From assembly GCA_035457705.1 (NCBI GenBank), contig DATIBD010000054.1, positions 21,130 through 85,129 of the forward strand: DNA of 64,000 nt. Reading direction: 5' to 3'. Position numbers and translations under genes: made by a program. Below the pieces are notes generated by a model that ran no database searches, was not told the DNA's origin, and saw only the letters and a program-made list of their open reading frames with translations. Shown here in pieces: positions 1-6,798 of the stretch. Position 1 is the stretch's first letter. Every line of letters begins with the position of its first letter. This DNA is from DASPGQ01 sp035457705. Its GTDB lineage: Bacteria > Acidobacteriota > Vicinamibacteria > Marinacidobacterales > SMYC01.

Positions 1-1
1 G

Positions 2-127
2 TATTTCGTGCGTGACTCGACTCGGCCACTCCCCCCGTTACGTAAGCCGGACCTCTTTCCCGAGGGGAGGCGTTTCCGGGCTCGACTCGACGGGGACTGG
101 GTCTCGGTCGAGCGAGTCGAAGACTGA
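2..127 (+). CDS. C-terminal end of an unidentified protein (partial)
   Basis: An open frame enters from the left edge and stops with TGA, giving 41 residues. The visible tail has the sequence LFPEGRRFRARLDGDWVSVE and ends VERVED, a basic and hydrophilic stretch. It faces hisS convergently, 18 nt from the hisS stop codon. I do not recognise the family. The reading frame could be fortuitous, because only the end is visible, but its length and codon usage (G/C-rich third positions) fit a real gene tail. Confidence 0.4.
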   Translation, partial: YFVRDSTRPLPPLRKPDLFPEGRRFRARLDGDWVSVERVED

Positions 128-145
128 ATCCACCCACGAAAGATC

Positions 146-1435
146 TCATTGAGCGTCGCGAATCCTGCTGGCGAGCTCGCGGATGGGAACCCGGTACTGC
201 TCGCCCGAGCCCAGGTCCTTCAGTGTCGCTTCGTTCACTTGCCACTCCTCGGGGCCGACGATCACCGCGAACCGAGCGCGGTCGCGGCTCGCCGCCTTCA
301 AATCCTTTCCGACCCCTGCAGGCTCGAACGGCGTCTCCGTCGGCAATCCCGCGCTTCGTAACTCGTTCGTCACCTGCCGGGCGGCGGACTGGAGCTCCCC
401 CCCCACGGGAATGACGACCACTTCTACCCTAGGGGCCGGAGCGGGAAGAAGCCCACGATCCCGGAGCATGAGCGTCAACACCACGTCTCCCATGCCGAAG
501 CCGAGAGCGGGAAGCTTCGGTCCTCCGAACGACGCGACCAAGTCGTCGTATCGGCCACCGCCGCAGATCGCGCGCTCGACCCCTTTCCGATCGTACAGCT
601 CGAAAACGATGCCCGTGTAGTATGCGAGACCTCGCACGATGGAAAAGTCGGTCTCGACGAACTGGCCGAGCTTCGCCTCTCTGAAGATCTCGAGATAGCG
701 CTCGAGATCCGATACGACTCTTCGCGTGGTCTCGTCGACCGGCTGAGAGCGGCACCATTCGAAGAGATTCACGCTGCGGTCGCACAGACCCTGGATTTGG
801 AGAGCGGCATTGCGCTCGACGCCGGCTTCCGCGAGAAGATCGGAAAAGACTTCCGCCGGAACCTTTCGGAACTTATCGACGACAGCGTAGACGGCGGGGG
901 CGATTTTCGGGGATATCCCGAGAAGCCCGAGGACACCCGAGATAATGCGTCGATCGTTGACGCGTGCGACGACGTCTTCTGGCGCCAGGCCGAGCTCGCG
1001 CATGACTTCGAGGGCGACCGACAGGAGCTCCGCATCCGCCTCGATGGCGGGAGACCCCACGATGTCGACGTTGAGCTGGAAATGCTCGCGAAGCCGGCCT
1101 CGCTGGTTCTTCTCTTGGCGAAATAGCTGCGGGATTGAGAACCACTTGAGGGGTTTCGGCAGGCTCGGGGCGCGCGCCGCCACCATGCGGGCGAGCGTGG
1201 GTGTCATCTCCGGACGCAGAGCCACCTCACGTCCTCCGCGATCCTGGAAATTGTAGAGCTGTCCCACGATCTCGTCGCCAGATTTCCTCGTGTAGAGCTC
1301 GAGGAGCTCGAGCGGTGGGCCGTCGAACTCGACGAAGCCGAAGCGACGTGCCACTCGCCGCCACGAGTCGAAGAGATAGGTTCGCTCCGCCATTTCCTCG
1401 GGAAAGAAATCGCGGAAGCCCTTCAGTGATTGCAT
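146..1435 (-). CDS. hisS: Histidine--tRNA ligase
   Basis: This 429-residue class II aminoacyl-tRNA synthetase charges tRNA-His in the cytoplasm. It has the class II catalytic core with motif 2 near residues 95-120 (FRQEKNQRGRLREHFQLN), the HisRS-specific GLAYYTGIVFELYD signature near residue 270, motif 3 around ALGFGMGD (about 312), and a C-terminal anticodon-binding domain from about residue 335. The length is normal for the short bacterial form. The ATG is preceded by AAGGAG at a 10-nt spacing. It is divergent from cstA, with a 56-bp shared control region. No second hisS or hisZ is visible, and the full signature set argues for a true synthetase rather than HisZ. Confidence 0.97.
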   Translation of the reverse strand: MQSLKGFRDFFPEEMAERTYLFDSWRRVARRFGFVEFDGPPLELLELYTRKSGDEIVGQLYNFQDRGGREVALRPEMTPTLARMVAARAPSLPKPLKWFSIPQLFRQEKNQRGRLREHFQLNVDIVGSPAIEADAELLSVALEVMRELGLAPEDVVARVNDRRIISGVLGLLGISPKIAPAVYAVVDKFRKVPAEVFSDLLAEAGVERNAALQIQGLCDRSVNLFEWCRSQPVDETTRRVVSDLERYLEIFREAKLGQFVETDFSIVRGLAYYTGIVFELYDRKGVERAICGGGRYDDLVASFGGPKLPALGFGMGDVVLTLMLRDRGLLPAPAPRVEVVVIPVGGELQSAARQVTNELRSAGLPTETPFEPAGVGKDLKAASRDRARFAVIVGPEEWQVNEATLKDLGSGEQYRVPIRELASRIRDAQ

Positions 1436-1439
1436 CCGG

Positions 1440-1468
1440 TTGTTACTCCTTCTAGCGAGCCCTATAAT
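1440..1468 (+). promoter_or_regulatory. Sigma70-type promoter for cstA
   Basis: TTGTTA at 1440-1445 and TATAAT at 1463-1468 are separated by 17 nt, and the cstA ATG follows 23 nt after the -10. The -35 lies within 5 nt of the hisS start codon, so the two divergent genes share control DNA. Confidence 0.6.
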
Positions 1469-1491
1469 TTTCTCACGAAGAGAACGTCGTA

Positions 1492-3174
1492 ATGAGCCCG
1501 ATCCTGGCGGCGGTGTGCTGCTTTTCTGCCTATCTGCTCGGTTATCACCTGTACGCGAAGCGCATCGCCAGGACTGTGTTCGAGCTCGACGGTTCCACCC
1601 CCACGCCAGCCCACGAGCTGCAGGATGGCCAGGATTACGTTCCCTGCCGCCGATACGTTCTCTTCGGCCATCATTATGCGTCGATCGCGGGACTCGCGCC
1701 GATGCTGGGACCCGCCATCGCTGTCATGTGGGGATGGGTCCCGGCGATGTTATGGGTCGTGCTGGGGACGATTTTCATCGGAGCGGTTCACGATTTCAGC
1801 GCGCTAGCCGTGAGCCTCAGGGCGAGGGGTAAGTCCATTGGCATCGTCGCGGAGGGAATCATCGGCCGAAGGGCGAAGAGCCTCTTTCACGCCATCATAT
1901 TCTTCCTGATTGCGCTCGCGATGGGAGTCTTCGTGCAGGTCGTGGCGCAGCTGTTCTCTCGATCTTTCTACCCTGAAGCGGTGTTTCCGAGCGCCGCGCT
2001 GGTGATCCTGGCCGTGGGCGTCGGCGTCCTGTTCTACAAGAAGGGTGTCGCCCTCGGGCCTCTGACCGCCGTGGGCTTCTCCCTCACGCTCGTTGCCGTC
2101 TATCTCGGACGAGTTCTACCGGCGCCCGATGTGAGCGTATCGGGATGGAGCTACTTGCTGCTCGGCTACGCCTTCGCCGCCTCGGTGCTGCCCGTTTGGC
2201 TGCTGTTGCAGCCGCGCGATTTCCTGAACTCACTCCTCCTCTACCTGGGTCTCGCCGCCGTGCTCTTCGGATTCGCGATCATGAATCCGAGTTTCGTGGC
2301 ACCCGCCTTCGATCCCGCACCGCCGGGAGCGCCACCTCTTTATCCTTTCGTCTTCATCGTGATCGCTTGTGGAGCCGTTTCCGGCTTCCACGCCCTCGTG
2401 TCCTCGGGGACGACGGCCAAGCAGCTCGACAAGGAGGAGGACGCCGCCTTCGTCGGATACGGAGGCATGGTCGGAGAGAGTATTCTTGGACTCGCGGCGG
2501 TGCTGGCGTGCACGGCTGGCTTCTCGAGCTCGGAGGCCTGGAGAGCTCATTACTCGAACTGGCAGACGGCGGACGGGCTCGCTCCGAACCTCGACGCATT
2601 CATCACCGGCTCGGGGAACTTTCTCACCCATCTAGGGATTTCTCCCGAGCTTGGAAGGGCCTTCGTAGCGCTAGTCGCGGTGTCTTTCGCCCTGACCACG
2701 CTCGACTCGGCGACGAGGCTTCTGCGTTACAACATCGAAGAGGTCGCGGAGACGATTCGGCTTCCTTTCCTGGGCAACCGCTATCTCGCCACCAGTGTCG
2801 CCGTCGTCGCGATCGGATTTTTTGCCCTGCTCGAGATCGATGGCCGACCGGCGGGGGTCGCTCTATGGGCCGTCTTCGGCACGACGAACCAGGTATTGGC
2901 GGCTCTGACGCTTCTCACGGTCACGATTTATCTCTTCGCCCGAAAAAAGAACTACCTCTATACGCTCATCCCCATGGTGTTCATGTTGGTGACGACGCTT
3001 ACCGCCATGGTAGCGAACGTAAAGCGGTTTTTCGTGGAAGGGAACTACCTGCTACTCGGAGTGGGCTCGGCAGTGCTGGTGCTGGCGGTTTGGCTCGTCG
3101 TCGAGGGCACGCTCAAGTTCACTCGCGGCCGTTCCCGAGCGCTCTCCGGTTTGAAGGACGCCGAGCTGGCTTAG
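1492..3174 (+). CDS. cstA: CstA-family carbon starvation protein (inner-membrane transporter)
   Basis: The 560-residue product is a polytopic inner-membrane protein of the CstA family. Members take up peptides or pyruvate during carbon limitation. The family signatures are clear: an N-terminal segment with QDGQDYVPCRRYVLFGHHYA (about residues 44-63), GPAIAVMWGWVPAMLWV, then HDFSAL, and a late ALTTLDSATRLLRYN motif (about 399). It has roughly 15 hydrophobic segments. It is shorter than E. coli CstA (about 700 residues) but typical of many non-proteobacterial members. A good promoter precedes it, and a repeat element begins immediately after its TAG stop. Confidence 0.93.
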   Translation: MSPILAAVCCFSAYLLGYHLYAKRIARTVFELDGSTPTPAHELQDGQDYVPCRRYVLFGHHYASIAGLAPMLGPAIAVMWGWVPAMLWVVLGTIFIGAVHDFSALAVSLRARGKSIGIVAEGIIGRRAKSLFHAIIFFLIALAMGVFVQVVAQLFSRSFYPEAVFPSAALVILAVGVGVLFYKKGVALGPLTAVGFSLTLVAVYLGRVLPAPDVSVSGWSYLLLGYAFAASVLPVWLLLQPRDFLNSLLLYLGLAAVLFGFAIMNPSFVAPAFDPAPPGAPPLYPFVFIVIACGAVSGFHALVSSGTTAKQLDKEEDAAFVGYGGMVGESILGLAAVLACTAGFSSSEAWRAHYSNWQTADGLAPNLDAFITGSGNFLTHLGISPELGRAFVALVAVSFALTTLDSATRLLRYNIEEVAETIRLPFLGNRYLATSVAVVAIGFFALLEIDGRPAGVALWAVFGTTNQVLAALTLLTVTIYLFARKKNYLYTLIPMVFMLVTTLTAMVANVKRFFVEGNYLLLGVGSAVLVLAVWLVVEGTLKFTRGRSRALSGLKDAELA

Positions 3175-3474
3175 AGTGCTCAATGCCGTGGCGGGACCCG
3201 CGATCGCCCGGCCGCCAAGGCTCGGCCTTTGCGGCGCTTATTCGCACTTCGTGCTCACATCTCATGCCCACGAAGCAACCCGATGCGGACGATTATTCGC
3301 ACTGCGTGCTCACATCTGATTTCCTCGAAGGAGCCCGATGCGGACGATTATTCGCACTGCGTGCTCACATCTGATTTCCTCGAAGGAGCCCGATGCGGAC
3401 GATTCGCGCGAACGTCGCGGCAGAAGTATTGGCCACCGCTCGGCAGGCTGGGCTGTGCTTTTTCATCAGCCTGC
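3175..3474 (+). repeat. Composite intergenic repeat, copy A (long form with 55-bp tandem)
   Basis: This is a copy of the interspersed element that recurs near 10.8, 26.4, 37.2, 56.4 and 61.4 kb. The left end has the palindrome arms GCCGTGGCGG and GCCGCCAAGG (one mismatch in this copy) around a GATCG-containing loop. The right end has perfect arms GCAGGCTG (3443-3450) and CAGCCTGC (3467-3474) around a T-rich loop. Between them sit three 55-bp units. It fills the whole gap between the cstA stop and the convergent SDR stop, three bases from the latter. No protein is encoded. Confidence 0.85.
3238..3402 (+). repeat. Three tandem 55-bp units inside repeat copy A
   Basis: The units start at 3238, 3293 and 3348. 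Units 2 and 3 are identical over all 55 bp, and unit 1 differs at several positions. A single 55-bp unit sits at 10843-10897 in copy B, and its second half recurs in copy E. Perfect identity of units 2 and 3 implies recent duplication. Confidence 0.9.
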
Positions 3475-3476
3475 GC

Positions 3477-4253
3477 TCAGCGGGCGCAGGTCAGGTGCCT
3501 GCCTCCGTCGATGCTCATCGTCGCCCCCGTGATCCAACCGGCCTCCTCCGAGGCGAGAAAGGTGATCAGGGCGGCCAAGTCGTCTGGTTGCCCCACCCGC
3601 CCGATGGGATGTGTCGTCTTGCTTCTTTCGAGAAAGCTCTCGTAAGCGGCTTCGTCGAGTCCGCCCTGTCGATGCAGCTCGGTGACGACGACCCCCGGAT
3701 TGACCGCGTTGACACGGACTCCCTGAGCGGCGAGCTCGAGGGCGGCACAGCGCGTGAGCTGATCGAGCGCGGCTTTGCTCGAACAGTACGCGAGAACTCC
3801 GGGGAAGGAGCGCAGGCCGTTGACGCTCGAAACGTTGACGATGTTTCCTTTTCGCGGCCCGATGTGAGGCAGAGAAAGCTGCATCAGACGAAACACGGAG
3901 ACAACGTTGATATCGAACATATGGTTCCACGACTCGAGGGCCGTGTTCTCGATGGTTCCGAAAGCGATGATACCCGCAGCGTTGACGAGGATATCGAGCC
4001 CGCCGAAACCCGAGGCAGTCTGGTCGATCAGTTTCCGACGGTCGCTCTCGCTCGTCACGTCGGCGGCGATGGCCTTCGCTTTTCCACCCGTCTGCTCGAT
4101 CTCGGAAACGAGCCCGGAAAGCCGCCCCTCGCGTCGTGCCGTGACGGCGACGGCCGCGCCCTCGGAGGCGAGACGCCGTGCCGTGGCCCTGCCGATGCCG
4201 CTCGAAGCGCCCGTCACGAGCGCGACCTTCCCCTCGAATCGCCTGTCTGCCAT
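3477..4253 (-). CDS. Short-chain dehydrogenase/reductase (SDR)
   Basis: This 258-residue cytosolic NAD(P)-dependent oxidoreductase has a classical SDR fold. The TGASSGIG cofactor motif is near residues 15-22, NAAG in the central beta strand near 93, the catalytic Ser in VSSVNG (about 143), YxxxK as YCSSK (about 158-162) and the PG motif as VNPGVV. The C-terminus ends in the common ITGATMSIDGG. Substrate is not predictable. I place the start at the internal ATG (MADRRF) because AAGGAGGT lies 5 nt before it and overlaps the upstream ATG at 4268. The stop codon lies 3 nt from repeat copy A. Confidence 0.93.
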   Translation of the reverse strand: MADRRFEGKVALVTGASSGIGRATARRLASEGAAVAVTARREGRLSGLVSEIEQTGGKAKAIAADVTSESDRRKLIDQTASGFGGLDILVNAAGIIAFGTIENTALESWNHMFDINVVSVFRLMQLSLPHIGPRKGNIVNVSSVNGLRSFPGVLAYCSSKAALDQLTRCAALELAAQGVRVNAVNPGVVVTELHRQGGLDEAAYESFLERSKTTHPIGRVGQPDDLAALITFLASEEAGWITGATMSIDGGRHLTCAR

Positions 4254-4357
4254 CTCGACCTCCTTCATCGTTTCGGAACAGCCTATCGCGATGGAGTGAA
4301 GGGAACAATGCAGGACTGAACGCGGCTAGGTACCCGTCGTGCCACAATACGGGCTCC

Positions 4358-5275
4358 ATGCCGGAGCTTCCCGATGTGACCGTCTACGTCGAGGCGATCG
4401 AAGCTCGCACCAGCGGTCGTTTGTTGGAGAAGCTACTCGTCGGGAGTCCATTCGTCCTTCGCTCCACTTCGCCGGCGCCTTCGGACCTCGAGGGTAGACG
4501 GGTCGTGGGTGCTCGGCGCATGGGCAAGCGCGTCGTGATGGAGCTCGAGGAGGAGCGTTTCATCGTGATTCACCTCATGATCGCGGGACGCCTTCATTGG
4601 AAAGACGCAACGGCCGCCCGTCCCGCGCTCCCGAAAAAACGCGGGCTCGTGAGGCTCGATTTCTCATCGGGGACGTTGACGCTCACGGAAGCGGGCTCGA
4701 AGAAACGGGCCTCCCTTCATCTCGTGGTCGGGAACGACCAACTCGCTGCCCTGGATCCCGGGGGAGCCGAAGTGCTCGAATCGAGCCTCGACGATTTTTC
4801 CTTGGCGCTCGCGCGCGAGAACCATACCTTGAAACGCGCACTCACCGACCCGCGAGTCTTCAGCGGTATCGGAAACGCCTACTCCGACGAGATCCTTCAC
4901 CGCGCGAGGCTTTCGCCGGTTCAATGGACCTCGCGTCTCCGGCCCGAGCAGGTCGTGCGCCTCTACGAGGCGACGCGAGCCACGCTTCTCGAGTGGACCG
5001 AAGCGTTGCGTCGTGAGGCGGGTGATGCGTTTCCTGAGAAAGTGACGGCATTCCGACCGAATATGACGGTTCATGGCCGCTATGGAAAGCCCTGCCCCGA
5101 CTGTGGGACTCCGGTGCAGAGGATCGCCTACGCCGACAACGAGACGAACTACTGCCCGGAATGCCAGACGGGAGGGCGGCTGCTCGCCGATCGGGCCCTG
5201 TCGCGGCTCCTACGAGGCGATTGGCCGAGGAGCCTCGAAGAGATGGAGGAGCGGAAGATTCAGCTCAAACAGTGA
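4358..5275 (+). CDS. mutM: Fpg/MutM-type DNA glycosylase with variant zinc finger
   Basis: The 305-residue product begins MPELPDV, so after Met removal Pro is the Schiff-base nucleophile and Glu the next catalytic residue, as in Fpg/Nei enzymes that excise oxidised bases. A helix-two-turn-helix is seen at GIGNAYSDEILHRARLSP (about residues 168-185). The C-terminal zinc finger is CPDC...CPEC (about 243-268). The finger lacks the usual QGRSTF arginine segment and reads YADNETNYCPECQ instead, which marks a divergent subfamily, so lesion preference is uncertain. The start is fixed by the N-terminal catalytic motif; upstream in-frame sequence is not coding. Confidence 0.9.
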   Translation: MPELPDVTVYVEAIEARTSGRLLEKLLVGSPFVLRSTSPAPSDLEGRRVVGARRMGKRVVMELEEERFIVIHLMIAGRLHWKDATAARPALPKKRGLVRLDFSSGTLTLTEAGSKKRASLHLVVGNDQLAALDPGGAEVLESSLDDFSLALARENHTLKRALTDPRVFSGIGNAYSDEILHRARLSPVQWTSRLRPEQVVRLYEATRATLLEWTEALRREAGDAFPEKVTAFRPNMTVHGRYGKPCPDCGTPVQRIAYADNETNYCPECQTGGRLLADRALSRLLRGDWPRSLEEMEERKIQLKQ

Positions 5276-5283
5276 ATAACCAG

Positions 5284-5982
5284 CTAATTCGACAGGTTCT
5301 CCGGGGATGACCTCTCGAGGAGAGCGACCAGCCCCTGACCGGCCTTCGGGGTGCCGACTTTGCTCTCCAGGACGATCTCTTTCGCCGATATTTTCCGGCC
5401 ATAGAGTTTCCGGTTGGCGCCGTCGTCGGGCCTCAACGTGGAGCCTTCCAGGGAGATTCCGGCGAAGAGGCCTCGGGAGCGTGAGTAAGTGAGGATTTCC
5501 GCGTGCATCGAGGCGTCGGTGGCTGCGCCCGTCGCCCTTCCCTTGGGTCCGGCAGCGACCGATGCGTCGGCGCCGAGCTTGACGTTGCTCTTCAGCAGGG
5601 CTCGCACGCCCTTGGAGTTCATCACCAGGAGAAGGAAATCCGTCGCCTGGCCGCCAAGTTGGAGGCCGATGTTACCGCCCTCGAGCCGATACATGGCCGG
5701 TGCTCCCCACGGCAGCGAGAAGTCCTGCCCTCCCCGGCACACCATCGCCCCCTTCCCGTAGCTCCCACCGATTCCCAGGGCGAACTTCTTGACCGAGGGC
5801 AAGACGACGATGCATTCCGCTTTGTCGAGAAGCTCTTGCGGAATGCCATCCGGGATATCGAGGATTTCCTCGACCACACGAGCCGAGTCGTAGAGCCGTT
5901 CGCCTTCATTGCTCTGACCGAAGGCGCCCATCGAGCCGAGCGCAATCGGGATCGCGATCGATCGGGTCCGGAGTCGTTTCAT
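5284..5982 (-). CDS. Secreted SYLF/Ysc84-domain protein
   Basis: The 232-residue protein has an N-terminal signal (MKRLRTRSIAIPIALGSMGAFG) followed by a SYLF (Ysc84, formerly DUF500) domain, recognised from IPQELLDKAECIVVLPSVKK, GGSYGKGAMVCR, GGNIGLQLGGQATDFLLLVM and AAGPKGRATGAAT. SYLF domains bind phosphoinositides in eukaryotes; the bacterial role is unknown, probably envelope lipid association. Its ATG overlaps the stop of the upstream DUF4013 gene (ATGA), so the two are translationally coupled. The frame stays open upstream, but that extension only shadows the DUF4013 gene. Confidence 0.88.
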   Translation of the reverse strand: MKRLRTRSIAIPIALGSMGAFGQSNEGERLYDSARVVEEILDIPDGIPQELLDKAECIVVLPSVKKFALGIGGSYGKGAMVCRGGQDFSLPWGAPAMYRLEGGNIGLQLGGQATDFLLLVMNSKGVRALLKSNVKLGADASVAAGPKGRATGAATDASMHAEILTYSRSRGLFAGISLEGSTLRPDDGANRKLYGRKISAKEIVLESKVGTPKAGQGLVALLERSSPENLSN

Positions 5983-6695
5983 CCTGGCTCTCCTTCCTTT
6001 CGGAGCTTTGCCAGCTCGCCAATGACATAACCGAAGACGCAGGTCGACCAGAACGCGGCGGGGAATACTCCGATGCAGAAAAGGAGCAAACCGAACTGGG
6101 CGACGAATGCGGCGACGACAATGGTAATCAGAGCGAGGATATAGGTCGGTCCGTTCTGACGAATGAAATCCAGGTTCTCCTTGATCTCGAATGCGGCACC
6201 GAAACGGGAGGTCCCGATGAAGCCGACGAAAGCCGTCGGCAGGTAAACGATCAGCGCCAGCGAGAGGCAGAAGACGATGACGAAACCGCCGACGAGCGCC
6301 GGCACTCCGATGAAGGCTATCTCCTCCGGACTCACCCTTCTGTCGCGTCCGAGCAGGATACTGCCGAGCAAGGCGAAAGCGACGACCAGTCCGAACAAGA
6401 TCAGGGGAAGCTTGTGCGCGAGCGAGATCCCGAGCCCCTTGAGACCATCTCGAAACAGCGACGGAAAGTCGTCCCACTCTGGCAGAGGAGGTGTCTTTTC
6501 CTCCATCGTGTGCCGGGCCAGAGCCATCGCGTAGCCGGTCAGGAACACCGTTCCGATCAAAAAGGGGCTAAGGAAAGCGAAAAGCGATCCGATGACGAGC
6601 TTCGGCACCCATTTGGGGTCCTCGAAGAAAAACGCGAGCGCCCGCGAGACGTCGAAACGCTGGGGGAGAGCTCGGGGGCTCGCACCACTCTCCAT
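5979..6695 (-). CDS. DUF4013-like integral membrane protein
   Basis: The 238-residue protein has about five or six hydrophobic segments, including LVIGSLFAFLSPFLIGTVFL (about 33-52), LILFGLVVAFALLGSILL, VPALVGGFVIVFCLSLALIV and a C-terminal AQFGLLLFCIGVFPAAFW. The YAMALARHTMEEKTPPLPEW stretch after the first membrane segment is typical of DUF4013 proteins. Function is unknown. It is the first gene of a two-gene unit with the SYLF protein and is divergent from acnA. Confidence 0.75.
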   Translation of the reverse strand: MESGASPRALPQRFDVSRALAFFFEDPKWVPKLVIGSLFAFLSPFLIGTVFLTGYAMALARHTMEEKTPPLPEWDDFPSLFRDGLKGLGISLAHKLPLILFGLVVAFALLGSILLGRDRRVSPEEIAFIGVPALVGGFVIVFCLSLALIVYLPTAFVGFIGTSRFGAAFEIKENLDFIRQNGPTYILALITIVVAAFVAQFGLLLFCIGVFPAAFWSTCVFGYVIGELAKLRKEGEPG

Positions 6696-6761
6696 GATTC
6701 TTCGAATATCATAGCAAAGTACTCTGACTGCAAAGGTTTGTGGCTACGATGTGTAAAGTTA

Positions 6762-6791
6762 TTGATTCGCGCCACGGACGGGTTCTAAAGT
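6762..6791 (+). promoter_or_regulatory. Candidate promoter for acnA, possibly giving a leaderless mRNA
   Basis: TTGATT at 6762-6767 and TAAAGT at 6786-6791 are 18 nt apart. The acnA ATG begins 7 nt after the -10, where transcription would start, and no Shine-Dalgarno sequence precedes the ATG. Confidence 0.4.
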
Positions 6792-6798
6792 TAAGCTC

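Noticed and set aside
3238..3402. Possible CRISPR array (55-bp direct repeats)
   Set aside because: The three units are head-to-tail with no unique spacers between them, two are identical over the full period, and no cas genes are present.
3443..3474. Right-end palindrome of the repeat as an ordinary intrinsic terminator
   Set aside because: The T-run lies in the loop, not after the stem, and the same sequence occurs upstream of genes as well as between convergent ones. A termination effect remains possible but is not the typical structure.
3393..4319. 308-codon plus-strand open frame antisense to the SDR gene
   Set aside because: It mirrors the SDR gene in another frame; high GC makes long antisense frames common here, and the SDR motifs are unmistakable on the minus strand.
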